Positions 14,108-22,217 of a stretch of DNA of 64,000 nt are shown piece after piece (position 1 is the first letter of the stretch; every line of letters starts with the position of its first letter). The translations under genes were made by a program, and so were the position numbers. The stretch comes from DATBLE01 sp963719325. GTDB lineage: Bacteria; Actinomycetota; Thermoleophilia; Gaiellales; Gaiellaceae. The stretch spans positions 62,001-126,000 of the forward strand of contig CAVRBW010000021.1 of NCBI GenBank assembly GCA_963719325.1, given 5' to 3'. Below the pieces are notes generated by a model. That model saw nothing but the letters and a program-made list of their open reading frames with translations. It was not told the origin of the DNA and did not search any database.

Positions 14108-15207
14108 TGTACGAGTTCAAGCTTCCCGACCTCGGCGAGGGCCTGACCGAGGGCGAGATCGCGCGCTGGCTCGTCCGGGAAGGACAGGAGATAGCCGAGG
14201 ACGACCCGCTCGTCGAGATCCAGACCGACAAGACGACGGTCGAGATCCCGTCGCCCGCGGCCGGAACAGTCGCACGCATCTTCGTCGAGGAGGGGCAGGT
14301 GGTGCCCGTCGGGACGGTGCTGGTCGCGATCGGCGACGGCGCCGTCTCCAGCGCCACGCCACCAGCAACACCAGGGACGGTCCGGAAGGCTGCCCCTGTC
14401 CCTGCCCCTCGACCGGCCGAGAGCGGACGCGCTCGAGCGACGCCGCTCGTCCGAAAGGTGGCGAGCGAGCTCGGCGTCGACATCGACGCGATCGTCGCTA
14501 CGGGCCTGCAGGGTCGCGTGACAGAGGAGGACGTTCGCGGTGCGGCCGTGGGTGGAGGATCCTCCGAGGCCGATGCGCGGCGCGAGCCCCTCCGGGGAGT
14601 CCGCCGGCTGATCGCGGAGCACATGACCCGGGCCCACCGCGAGGTGCCGCCGGTGACGTGGGTCGAGGAATGCGACTTCGGCCGCGTCGATCTGTCGCTC
14701 CTCGTCCCGACCGTGTTGAAGGCGTGCGCGCTCTCCCTCGTCGAGTTCCCGGAGCTGAACGCACGGCTGGAAGGCGACGAGATCGTCTACCTCGAGCGCT
14801 ACGACCTCGGCATCGCGGTCCAGACGGATCAGGGCCTCGTCGTTCCGGTCGTTCGAGGCTGCGACTCGCACCCGATCGAGGAGCTATCGGCCGAGGTAAC
14901 GCGACTTGCCGACGCCGCCCGCGCCGGGAAGCTCGTGCCCGAGGACCTGCGCGGCTCGACCTTCACGGTGACGAGCGCGGGCAAGCTCGGCGGCCTCTTC
15001 CACACGCCGATCGTCAACTACCCGGAGGTGGCGATCCTCGGAATCGGCCGGATCGCGCCCCGCCCGACGGTCGTGGACGACGAGATCGTCGTCCGTCGGC
15101 TGGGGACGGTGGCCGTCACCTTCGACCACCGCGTGGTCGACGGCGCCCGGGCGGCGGAGTTCGGCCTGGCCGTGATCCGCCGCCTCGAGCAGCCGGTCGC
15201 TCCCTAG
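14107..15207 (+). CDS. 2-oxoacid dehydrogenase E2 (dihydrolipoamide acyltransferase)
   Basis: 366 residues with three domains. A lipoyl domain (1-76) has the lipoylated Lys42 in QTDKTTVEI. A proline-rich linker leads to a peripheral-subunit-binding domain (about 112-145, TPLVRKVASELGVDI and GLQGRVTEEDV). The acyltransferase core ends with the catalytic TFDHRVVDGARAAEF. It takes the acyl group from E1 to coenzyme A. The length is short for an E2 but complete. No dihydrolipoamide dehydrogenase (E3) gene is adjacent, so E3 must be encoded elsewhere. Confidence 0.93.
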   Translation: MYEFKLPDLGEGLTEGEIARWLVREGQEIAEDDPLVEIQTDKTTVEIPSPAAGTVARIFVEEGQVVPVGTVLVAIGDGAVSSATPPATPGTVRKAAPVPAPRPAESGRARATPLVRKVASELGVDIDAIVATGLQGRVTEEDVRGAAVGGGSSEADARREPLRGVRRLIAEHMTRAHREVPPVTWVEECDFGRVDLSLLVPTVLKACALSLVEFPELNARLEGDEIVYLERYDLGIAVQTDQGLVVPVVRGCDSHPIEELSAEVTRLADAARAGKLVPEDLRGSTFTVTSAGKLGGLFHTPIVNYPEVAILGIGRIAPRPTVVDDEIVVRRLGTVAVTFDHRVVDGARAAEFGLAVIRRLEQPVAP

Positions 15208-15248
15208 CAGGAGGGGTTCGCGAGAAGCCGGACCGGATCGGCGGGTTC

Positions 15249-15545
15249 TCAGGCTGCGGTGGAAGGCGATCGCAGGTGGGGCCTGACCATCCGCTCGATC
15301 CGGGGTGCGCTGGCGCGCCCCTCGACGCGGCCGACGACGCGGTGCTCCTTGATCAGGAGCAGGGTCGGCACGGATCCCACACGAAGACGCTCGGCCAGCT
15401 CCGGATGGCGGACGACGTCCAGACGTTGAACGCGGAGGCGGCCCCGCTCTTTCCGCGCCAGGTGCGCCAGGAGGCTGTCCATGCGCCTGGCCGGTCCGGA
15501 GCGCTCGTCGGTGAAGAAGACGAGCAGCGGGGTCTCGGCGCCCAT
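15249..15545 (-). CDS. thioredoxin-fold protein lacking the CxxC motif
   Basis: 98 residues from ATG at 15545. The order of strands and the cis-proline segment VGSVPTLLLIKEHRVVGRVEG fit thioredoxin. At the usual active-site position (after the FFTDE strand) the sequence is SGPA (16-19) rather than CGPC, so it cannot do dithiol exchange. The frame extends upstream on the minus strand only through the 15607 repeat and an opposing gene. It sits between convergent and divergent transcripts with no clear operon. A chaperone or structural role is possible but unknown. Confidence 0.65.
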   Translation of the reverse strand: MGAETPLLVFFTDERSGPARRMDSLLAHLARKERGRLRVQRLDVVRHPELAERLRVGSVPTLLLIKEHRVVGRVEGRASAPRIERMVRPHLRSPSTAA

Positions 15546-15606
15546 GGTAGTTCTGTCTCCAGATATCGCGACGCCAAACGGCCTGAGGCGGTCACCTGGT
15601 GACGGC

Positions 15607-15676
15607 ATGAGCCGTAGGCTCGACGGAGGCGACAAGGGAGCGGAGGTGCCGGCTTGGCCGGCGCCGGAGCGGGGAC
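15607..15676 (+). repeat. ATG-bearing dispersed repeat, copy 1
   Basis: About 70 bases starting ATGAGCCGTAGGCTCGACGG, closely matched by 59665-59734, with only a handful of differences. Both copies contain an ATG and an open frame beginning MSRRLDGG and ending PAPER. This copy is in the gap before the gene at 15714 and is not needed by it. The start contains the inverted repeat GAGCC/GGCTC. Confidence 0.8.
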
Positions 15677-15713
15677 GAGCGCTTCGCCCGCGGAGCACTA
15701 GACTGGCCGGGCA

Positions 15714-16139
15714 GTGGGGGCGTGGTACTGGATCGGCGTCGCCGCCGGGATCGGAGCCGGAATCGGCATCGGGCTCGGCGCGTTGCTGCCCGCCGGGCGG
15801 CCGGGGGTCTCCGCCGGGGTTGCCGCCGCGCTCGGGGTGGCGGCGGGGATCGGCATCGGACAGATCGTCGGAGGCTGGCCCGAGTCCGCCGGGGGCGGCT
15901 CTGGAGGGCTCCTCGGGGCCGTCTCCTCGGTCCCGATCGTGGCGGGCGCTATTCGCGGTGGCGGCACGCGGCTCGGTGTTGCGGCGATCGTCGCCCTCGG
16001 CGGCCTCGCCGCCGCTGCGCTCGGCTTCGTGCCGGGACTTGGCTATCTCGAGGCTGTCGTCGCGCCCGCGCTCGCGCTGCGGCTCCGTCGGAAGGGCCCG
16101 CGCCGCTACGCCGGGCTGCGCATTCTCGCGAAGGACTGA
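15714..16139 (+). CDS. small multi-pass membrane protein, unknown function
   Basis: 141 residues from GTG. Glycine- and alanine-rich with about four hydrophobic segments (residues 4-26, 32-52, 66-80 and 88-112) and a basic C-terminal tail ending GLRILAKD. No catalytic or transport motif is recognised. It overlaps nothing upstream but the next gene starts immediately after its stop, so the two are probably co-transcribed. Confidence 0.6.
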   Translation: MGAWYWIGVAAGIGAGIGIGLGALLPAGRPGVSAGVAAALGVAAGIGIGQIVGGWPESAGGGSGGLLGAVSSVPIVAGAIRGGGTRLGVAAIVALGGLAAAALGFVPGLGYLEAVVAPALALRLRRKGPRRYAGLRILAKD

Positions 16140-17522
16140 GTGGCCGGCACCAAGAAGCTCGTGCTGATCGTCATCGACGGCTTGACGCCGTCGGTCTTCG
16201 AGCACGCAGTCGAGCGGGGTGACGCTCCGGCCCTCGCGTTTCTCGCTTCCCAGGGGGCATACCGGCGCGGACTCTCGACGTTTCCCTCGTTGACTCCGGT
16301 GTGCGCCTCGTCGATTGCGACAGGCGGGCATCCGGACGTCCACAGGATTCCGCACCTCGTCTGGTACCACCGCACCGAGCGGCGACTCGTCGAGTACGGC
16401 TCGTCGTTCGGGGCAGTCGTCGCCGCCGGGACCCGGCGCTCGATCGTCGACACGATCTTCAACATGAACAGCCGTCACCTCTCCGCCGAGACTGCCACCG
16501 TCTTCGAAGCGCTCGACGACGCCGGGTTCGTGACGGCGGCCGTGAACTTCACCTGCTACCGCGGCCGCACGGAGCACCGGACGACGCTGCCGGGCGTCTC
16601 CAGACGCGCACGGGGGCCGCGGCGCTTCTTCTACTACAACCTCTTCGAGTCGGACGTGACCGGGGCGCCGCTCGCGGTCCGCCGTCGCTCGGCCGGAACG
16701 ATCGACTCCTACGCCGCCGCCGCCGGCCGCTGGCTCGTCACGCGCGACGGGTTCGATTTCCTCGTCTACTACCTCTCGGACTACGACTACGCCTCCCATG
16801 CGCTTGGCCCGGAGGGAGCGGCGGCGAAGCTGGCCGACGCGGACTCCGCCGTCGCCACGCTGCTCGAGGCGGCAGGCGGCTGGGACGAGTTTCTGGAGCG
16901 CTACGCCGTCCTGCTCTGCTCGGATCACGGCCAGACCTCCGTCGGCCGGGCGCTCCCTCTCGAGAAGGCCTATGCCGGGCTGCGGCTTCTGCGCCGAAAC
17001 GGTGCCGACCGGACCGAGGTCGCCGTCACCGCCTCGAATCGCGCCGGCCAGGTCTACCGGCTCCCCTCGTGCCGGGAGTCCGTGCGGGCGCTGGCCGAGC
17101 GCCTGGACGGGCACGAGGCGGTCGACGTCGCCCTGTTCCTGGAGGAAGGCGACGCGGTGGCGAGACGCGGACGCGAGGAGCTCCGCTTCCGGCCGCGCGG
17201 CGAGGGTTGGCGGACGCAGGGCGAGCCCGCGGCGCTCGACCACCCTGACGGGCTCGTCCGCGCCTGGGCGGCGCTCCAGAATCCGAACGCCGGCGACGTG
17301 CTCGTCTCCGCAGCCGAGGGCTACGAGTTCGTCGACCTCGGTGGGCGCCACCATGCCGGCGGCGGCAGCCACGGATCGCTCTCGGCCGGCGACTCCGAGG
17401 TACCGATGCTGGCGGTCGGGCTCGATCTGTTGCCTTCGAGCATCACCGAGGTTGCACCGGCGGTGCTCGTCTATTTCGGCGTCGAGCGGCGCGTGCCGGC
17501 TCCGCTGTCACGTGTCGCCTGA
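16140..17522 (+). CDS. alkaline-phosphatase-superfamily phosphodiesterase
   Basis: 460 residues from GTG directly after the previous stop. It has the nucleotide pyrophosphatase/phosphodiesterase layout: VLIVIDGLTPSVFE (first metal ligand Asp), STFPSLTPVCASSIATG (threonine nucleophile region), YYLSDYDYASHALG and CSDHGQT (second metal site), and a late RHHAGGGSHG histidine. Such enzymes hydrolyse phosphodiesters or phosphonates. No signal peptide is seen, so it is probably cytoplasmic. It leads a run with pcm, acyP and gtrA that all overlap. Confidence 0.85.
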   Translation: MAGTKKLVLIVIDGLTPSVFEHAVERGDAPALAFLASQGAYRRGLSTFPSLTPVCASSIATGGHPDVHRIPHLVWYHRTERRLVEYGSSFGAVVAAGTRRSIVDTIFNMNSRHLSAETATVFEALDDAGFVTAAVNFTCYRGRTEHRTTLPGVSRRARGPRRFFYYNLFESDVTGAPLAVRRRSAGTIDSYAAAAGRWLVTRDGFDFLVYYLSDYDYASHALGPEGAAAKLADADSAVATLLEAAGGWDEFLERYAVLLCSDHGQTSVGRALPLEKAYAGLRLLRRNGADRTEVAVTASNRAGQVYRLPSCRESVRALAERLDGHEAVDVALFLEEGDAVARRGREELRFRPRGEGWRTQGEPAALDHPDGLVRAWAALQNPNAGDVLVSAAEGYEFVDLGGRHHAGGGSHGSLSAGDSEVPMLAVGLDLLPSSITEVAPAVLVYFGVERRVPAPLSRVA

Positions 17523-18162
17523 CTTCGCAGCTGCGCGGCGGCGGATGGTCGACCACCAGCTTCGCGCCCGCGACGTCGTCGACGACCGCGTGCTGGCCGC
17601 GATGGAGCGCGTGCCGCGCGAGCTGTTCGTCCCCGCGTCCGAGGAGCGGCGCGCGTACGCGGACGCTGCGCTGCCGATCGGCGAGGGCCAGACGATCTCG
17701 CAGCCCTACATGGTCGCTCGAATCTGCGAGGCGCTTGCGCTCCGCGGAAAGGAGCGAGTGCTCGACGTGGGCACCGGTTCGGGCTATCAGGCGGCGGTGC
17801 TCGCCGAGCTGGCCGGAGAGGTCCATACGATCGAGAGACACGCCGCGCTCGCGGAGCAGGCTCGCGCATCGCTTCGAGCGGCCGGCTACGAGCGCGTGCT
17901 CGTCCACGTCGGCGACGGGACGCTTGGCCTTCCCGAGCACGCGCCGTTCGCGGCGATCGCGGTCGCAGCGGCGGCGCCCGAGGTTCCCGGCTCGCTCTAC
18001 GAGCAGCTCGAGCCGGGCGGCAGGCTCGTGGTCCCCGTGGGCCGCCGCGAGGGCCAGGAGCTTCAGCTCGTCGTGCGCAGCCCGGAAGGGCCGGCGGTGC
18101 TGCGTTCGGTCCCGTGCAGGTTCGTGCCGCTCGTGGGCGAGGAAGGCTTCGACGGTGAATGA
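17512..18162 (+). CDS. pcm: protein-L-isoaspartate O-methyltransferase
   Basis: 216 residues from GTG at 17512, overlapping the previous gene by 11 bases. The signature VPRELFVP, then LPIGEGQTISQPYMVA, and the SAM motif VLDVGTGSGYQAAVLAEL are all present. The enzyme methylates isoaspartyl residues in damaged proteins for repair. The N-terminus MVDHQLRARDV matches the family's start. It overlaps acyP by 8 bases. Confidence 0.95.
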   Translation: MSPDFAAARRRMVDHQLRARDVVDDRVLAAMERVPRELFVPASEERRAYADAALPIGEGQTISQPYMVARICEALALRGKERVLDVGTGSGYQAAVLAELAGEVHTIERHAALAEQARASLRAAGYERVLVHVGDGTLGLPEHAPFAAIAVAAAAPEVPGSLYEQLEPGGRLVVPVGRREGQELQLVVRSPEGPAVLRSVPCRFVPLVGEEGFDGE

Positions 18163-18430
18163 GGCCCGGCGCGCCCGGGTGGTGATCCGCGGTCGCGTCC
18201 AGGGGATCGGCTTCCGTGCGTCCGCGCGGAGCCGGGCCCGGTCACTCGGCGTCGCCGGCTGGGTGCGCAACAACTCGGACGGCTCCGTCGAGGCCGAGCT
18301 CGAGGGTCCCGGCGAGCGAGTGAAGCTGGCTCTCGACTGGTTCCGGCGCGGGCCGCGCGGGGCGCACGTCGACGACGTCCAGGTCGAGTGGCGCGACCCG
18401 CTCGGCGAGCAGGACTTCGTCATCCGGTGA
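18155..18430 (+). CDS. acyP: acylphosphatase
   Basis: 91 residues, the usual length. The catalytic arginine lies in RVQGIGFRASAR and the catalytic asparagine in VRNNSDGSVEAELEG. It hydrolyses the carboxyl-phosphate bond of acyl phosphates such as acetyl phosphate or 1,3-bisphosphoglycerate. The GTG start overlaps the pcm end, and its stop overlaps the start of the next gene. Confidence 0.95.
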   Translation: MNEARRARVVIRGRVQGIGFRASARSRARSLGVAGWVRNNSDGSVEAELEGPGERVKLALDWFRRGPRGAHVDDVQVEWRDPLGEQDFVIR

Positions 18431-18897
18431 CCGCCGGCGTCGTACGGTACGCTCGCGCCGTGGCGCGATCGACCGCAACGGGGATCGCGGCGACGCGCGC
18501 GGGTCGAGCTCTTCGTCGGAGGCAGAACTGGCTCGAGCTGCTCAAGTTCTCGGCGGTCGGGGCGAGCGGGTACGCGATCAACCTCGCCGTCTACGTCGCG
18601 CTGCTGAACGGTGCCGACCTTCACTATCTGCCGGCCGCTGCCTGCTCGTTCGTCGTCGCCGTGTCGAACAACTACTTCTGGAACCGGCACTGGACGTTCC
18701 GAGAGCACCGCGGCCACCTGTACTACCAGGGCCTCCGGTTCCTGATCGTCTCCGTCACCGCGCTGATCATCAACCTCGGGCTGCTGCGTGGGTTGGTGGC
18801 GCTCGGGGCAGGGAAGATCGTCGGTCAGGCGATCGCGATCATGCTCGTCGTGCCGGTCAGCTTTACCGCGAACAAGCTCTGGTCGTTCAGGCGCTGA
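18427..18897 (+). CDS. GtrA family membrane protein
   Basis: 156 residues from GTG at 18427 (overlapping the acyP stop as GTGA); a second GTG 33 bases on would also fit. Four predicted membrane helices follow a basic N-terminus, with FSAVGASGYAINLAVYVAL, SNNYFWNRHWTFR and FTANKLWSFRR typical of GtrA. These proteins are thought to flip polyprenyl-phosphate-linked sugars. Two GT87-like proteins follow, which fits lipid-linked sugar supply for a cell-envelope glycan. Confidence 0.88.
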   Translation: MTAGVVRYARAVARSTATGIAATRAGRALRRRQNWLELLKFSAVGASGYAINLAVYVALLNGADLHYLPAAACSFVVAVSNNYFWNRHWTFREHRGHLYYQGLRFLIVSVTALIINLGLLRGLVALGAGKIVGQAIAIMLVVPVSFTANKLWSFRR

Positions 18898-18899
18898 CG

Positions 18900-20699
18900 A
18901 TGCGCCGGCTTGCAGCTGCCGCACTCGTGCTGCTCGCGCTCGCGCCGGCCGCCCGCGCCGACACCTCGTCCGGTCCCGTCTACGACAGCCAAGGGCGTCT
19001 CGTGCAGGCCCCGTTCGTGCCGGTTGCCCAGCAGCGGGAGCTGACGAAGCAGCGCGCGATCGAGCTCTTCCTCGCCGCGCCGAAAGTCGAGCATTGGGTC
19101 GGGCGCTACGCGAAGGCGAGCCTCGTCAAGGAGGCGACCTACAAGCGCGCCGACAGCGACTGGGAGATCAAGGTCTGGTCGGAGCCGAAGCACGGGCCGA
19201 GTGCGGGCGAGATCGCGACCGGCCGGGTCGACGACCTGAGTGGGGTCGTCACCGAGGCCTGGACCGGCCCGCAGGTGGCCTGGTCGATGGCCCGGGGTGG
19301 GTCCGGAGCCTTCGGGGGCAAGCGGATCAACAGCCTGCTCGTCTGGCTCGGGTTCTGCGCGGTCTTCCTCCTCGGACTCGGCGACTTCCGCAGGCCGCTG
19401 AGCGTCCGCAACCTCGACTTGCTCGCGTTTCTGTCCTTCTCGGTGTCGCTCTGGTACTTCAACCACGGGCGGATCTTCACCAGCGTGCCGCTCGTCTATC
19501 CCGGGCTGGTCTACCTGCTCGGGCGAATGGTGTGGATCGGCGTTCGCGGCCGCCCGCCCAGGATGTCGCGGCCGCTCTGGCCCGTCTGGCTGCTCGCCGC
19601 AGCCACCGTCTTCCTTGCCGGGTTCAAGGTCGGCCTGAACATTCGCGATTCGAACGTCATCGACGTCGGGTACGCGGGACCGATCGGCGCGCAGCGCATT
19701 GCCCACGGGCAGTCGCCGTACGGCCACTTCCCCGTCGAGGACTCGTTGAAGGCCTGCGGGCCGGCCGACCGGAACGGCGAGATCCGCGACCGGATCCAGG
19801 CGAATGGGCGCTGCGAGTCGGCGAACCCCAACGGCGACACCTACGGGCCCGTCTCCTACCTCGCATATCTGCCCGGCTACGCATTCTTCGGGTGGAGCGG
19901 AAAGTGGGACGACCTGCCCGCCGCCCACTTCACCGCGATCGCGTTCGACTTGATCTGCCTGATCGGATTGGGCCTCCTCGGGAGGCGCTTCGGTGGAAAC
20001 CGGCTCGGGGTGACGCTCGCCTTCGCCTGGGCGGCGTATCCGTTCACCCAGTACGCCTCGAACTCGAACACGAACGACGCGATCATGCCGGCGTTCCTGA
20101 TCGTCGGCTTCTGGCTCGCCACCTCCTCGTGGGCGCGCGGGCTGTTCGCGGGACTCGCCGGCTGGACGAAGTTCGCCGCGCTGATCGTCGCGCCGCTCTG
20201 GGCGACCTACCCCGAGTTCCGGCGCAGCCGGCGGACAGCGCTGCTCTTCGCGGGCGGGCTCGCGATTGCGACCGTGGCGAGCTTCTGGATCCTGCTGCTC
20301 GAGCCGAATCCGCTTCACGCCGCCCACGAGTTCTGGAAGCGGACGATTCCGCCTCAGGTGAACCGTCACTCGCCGTTCTCGCTCTGGGATTGGGGCCAGT
20401 ACCACGCGGGTCTGCCCGATCTCGCCTGGCTCCAGAAGGTGCTCCAAGCCCTGCTCGTCGCCGGTGCGGCGGCGGTGACCTTCCTCCCTCGCCGGAAGTC
20501 GCCGCTCCAGCTGGCGGCTCTCACCGGCGCACTGCTGATCGGCTTCGAGCTCGTGCTGACCCACTGGTTCTACCTCTACCTGCCCTGGTTCTTTGCCTTT
20601 GCCGCGTACGCCGTCCTCGCCGGAGAGCCGGTCGCAGAGACTGCGCCGGTTGCGGAAGCGAATGAGCGCGCGCCTCGAGAGCTGGTCACAACCGGCTGA
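18900..20699 (+). CDS. membrane glycosyltransferase-like protein (GT87/DUF2029-type) with extracytoplasmic N-domain
   Basis: 599 residues. A signal peptide (1-20, cut near ARA) precedes an extracytoplasmic domain of about 110 residues (DWEIKVWSEPKHGPSAGEI), then about ten membrane helices from residue 140. Polyprenyl-phosphate-sugar-using transferases of the GT-C kind have this shape, with acidic loop residues such as SNTNDAIMP after a helix. The N-terminal extension is unusual for GT87 proteins. It is followed with a 38-base overlap by a second member. Donor and acceptor are unknown. Confidence 0.7.
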   Translation: MRRLAAAALVLLALAPAARADTSSGPVYDSQGRLVQAPFVPVAQQRELTKQRAIELFLAAPKVEHWVGRYAKASLVKEATYKRADSDWEIKVWSEPKHGPSAGEIATGRVDDLSGVVTEAWTGPQVAWSMARGGSGAFGGKRINSLLVWLGFCAVFLLGLGDFRRPLSVRNLDLLAFLSFSVSLWYFNHGRIFTSVPLVYPGLVYLLGRMVWIGVRGRPPRMSRPLWPVWLLAAATVFLAGFKVGLNIRDSNVIDVGYAGPIGAQRIAHGQSPYGHFPVEDSLKACGPADRNGEIRDRIQANGRCESANPNGDTYGPVSYLAYLPGYAFFGWSGKWDDLPAAHFTAIAFDLICLIGLGLLGRRFGGNRLGVTLAFAWAAYPFTQYASNSNTNDAIMPAFLIVGFWLATSSWARGLFAGLAGWTKFAALIVAPLWATYPEFRRSRRTALLFAGGLAIATVASFWILLLEPNPLHAAHEFWKRTIPPQVNRHSPFSLWDWGQYHAGLPDLAWLQKVLQALLVAGAAAVTFLPRRKSPLQLAALTGALLIGFELVLTHWFYLYLPWFFAFAAYAVLAGEPVAETAPVAEANERAPRELVTTG

Positions 20700-21924
20700 T
20701 CCGCGCCGGGCGGCATTCGCTGCGGCGCTGGCAATCGCCGCGCTGGTCGCCGCCTGGGTCGTGCTCGGTCACGGCTTCTACCGGCACAGCCAGATCCGGG
20801 ACACGGGGATCTACCAACGCTACGGCGACGCGATCGCGGGCGGCCAGGTGCCGTATCGCGATTTCGCGCTCGAGTATCCCCCGGCCGCCCTCCCCGCCTT
20901 CGTGATTCCGTCCCTGCTCCGACCGCGTGCCGGCGACCTCGCGAGCTACGACAACTGGTTCGAGGCCGAGATGCTGGTGTGCGGAGCCCTGCTCCTTGCC
21001 TTCATGCTCTCGATCCTCCTCCGGCTCGACGCGGGCTCGGCTCGGATCGCGGGGGCGCTCGGCCTGGCCGCCTTGGCGCCGCTGCTGCTCGGGTCGGTGG
21101 TGCTGTCTCGCTTCGACCTCTGGCCGGCGGCGCTGACCGTCGGAGCCCTCGCGGCGCTCGTCGGCGGGCGTGAGCGGCTCGGCTCGGGAGTCCTCGGCCT
21201 GGCCTTTGCGGCGAAGCTCTATGCGGCGGCGCTGCTGCCGCTGGCGCTCCTGTGGGTCTGGCGGCGTTCGGGGAGCCGCCGGGCAGCGATCTGTCTCGGG
21301 GCGTTCGCGGCCGCCGCGCTGGCTTGCTTCCTGCCGTTCCTCGTGCTCGCGCCGCACGGAGTGTGGGACGCGATCACGCGGCAGACCGACCGCCCGCTCC
21401 AGATCGAGTCGCTCGGCGCCGGATTCCTGCTCGTCGCCCATGTCGCCGGCGGACTGGCGATCACGATGCGGCCGGGACACGGCTCGCAGAACCTCGCGGG
21501 CGGCCTGCCGGACGTGCTGGCAACCGTCCAGACGATCCTGCAGCTGGCCTCGCTGCTCGGGATCTGGATCTGGTTCGCCAGAGGCGCGAACGACCGCGAG
21601 CGCCTCGTCCGCGCCTCGGCGGCGGCCGTGTGCGCCTTCGTCGCGTTCGGAAAGGTGCTGTCGCCCCAGTTCCTGATCTGGCTGATCCCGCTCGTGCCGC
21701 TGGTGCGGGGACGGCGCGGACTTCTCGCCGGCGGGCTCCTCGCAGCGGCGCTGGTGTTGACCCAGATCTGGTTTCCGTTCCGGTACTGGGACCTCGCGCT
21801 GAGGTTCGACCCGCTCTCGTCGTGGCTGGTCCTCGCCCGCGACCTGGTCCTGGTCGCGCTGCTCGCAGTTCTCGTTTGGCCGAAAGAGCGAATTGCCGGC
21901 GCAGGGGCCGGACGCTCATCATGA
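20662..21924 (+). CDS. membrane glycosyltransferase (GT87/DUF2029-type)
   Basis: 420 residues from ATG at 20662. About ten membrane segments. The extracytoplasmic loop after the first helix (IRDTGIYQRYGDAIAGGQ, then PYRDFALEYPP) matches mannosyl- and arabinofuranosyl-transferases of the GT-C superfamily, where the Asp is catalytic. LSRFDLWPA and FGKVLSPQFLIWLIPL are further family landmarks. It likely acts with the preceding gene and the GtrA protein in cell-envelope sugar transfer. Confidence 0.8.
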   Translation: MSARLESWSQPADPRRAAFAAALAIAALVAAWVVLGHGFYRHSQIRDTGIYQRYGDAIAGGQVPYRDFALEYPPAALPAFVIPSLLRPRAGDLASYDNWFEAEMLVCGALLLAFMLSILLRLDAGSARIAGALGLAALAPLLLGSVVLSRFDLWPAALTVGALAALVGGRERLGSGVLGLAFAAKLYAAALLPLALLWVWRRSGSRRAAICLGAFAAAALACFLPFLVLAPHGVWDAITRQTDRPLQIESLGAGFLLVAHVAGGLAITMRPGHGSQNLAGGLPDVLATVQTILQLASLLGIWIWFARGANDRERLVRASAAAVCAFVAFGKVLSPQFLIWLIPLVPLVRGRRGLLAGGLLAAALVLTQIWFPFRYWDLALRFDPLSSWLVLARDLVLVALLAVLVWPKERIAGAGAGRSS

Positions 21925-22087
21925 CTGGGCGTCGTGGGAGCCCTTCGATGTCCAGTCGGGTGAGGCTATTCTCGATGCTCTGATCGAGATCAATGCCAAG
22001 ATCGCCGACATTCGACTGGACGTCGGGGTGATTCGAAGGCTGTTCGAGGAGGACGATGGCGAAGAAGAGGCGGAAGATGACGGCTGA
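21893..22087 (+). CDS. 64-residue acidic protein, unknown function
   Basis: A TTG start at 21893 overlaps the preceding glycosyltransferase end; no better in-frame start exists close by. The core ILDALIEINAKIADIRLD is an amphipathic helix, followed by VIRRLFEEDD and an acidic tail rich in Glu and Asp. It overlaps the next small gene by 32 bases. The helix and acidic tail suggest a binding or adaptor peptide. The family is not recognised. Confidence 0.55.
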   Translation: MPAQGPDAHHDWASWEPFDVQSGEAILDALIEINAKIADIRLDVGVIRRLFEEDDGEEEAEDDG

Positions 22088-22217
22088 AGAGGTCGTCGAG
22101 ATGTACCACCCAGGCGCCACCGAGCGGCACGAACGCGTGCAGCGGGAGCTGAAGGCTGTCTCCGACGCTCTGAAGCGGCGTGCCGCGGAGCGGCGCCGCA
22201 CAGCCGAAGCCGGCTAG
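22056..22217 (+). CDS. 53-residue basic protein, unknown function
   Basis: ATG at 22056 preceded by AGGAGGA, encoding MAKKRRKMTAEEVVEMY, then HPGATERHERVQRELK and an Arg-rich end. The net charge is strongly basic, opposite to the acidic protein it overlaps in another frame. The strong ribosome-binding site favours real translation. It may be the partner of the acidic protein. It ends 4 bases into the convergent phosphoesterase gene. Confidence 0.55.
   Translation: MAKKRRKMTAEEVVEMYHPGATERHERVQRELKAVSDALKRRAAERRRTAEAG

Noticed and set aside
15546..17372. Long minus-strand extension upstream of the thioredoxin-like protein
   Set aside because: It opposes the phosphodiesterase gene and shows no conserved domain; only the last 98 codons read as a thioredoxin fold.
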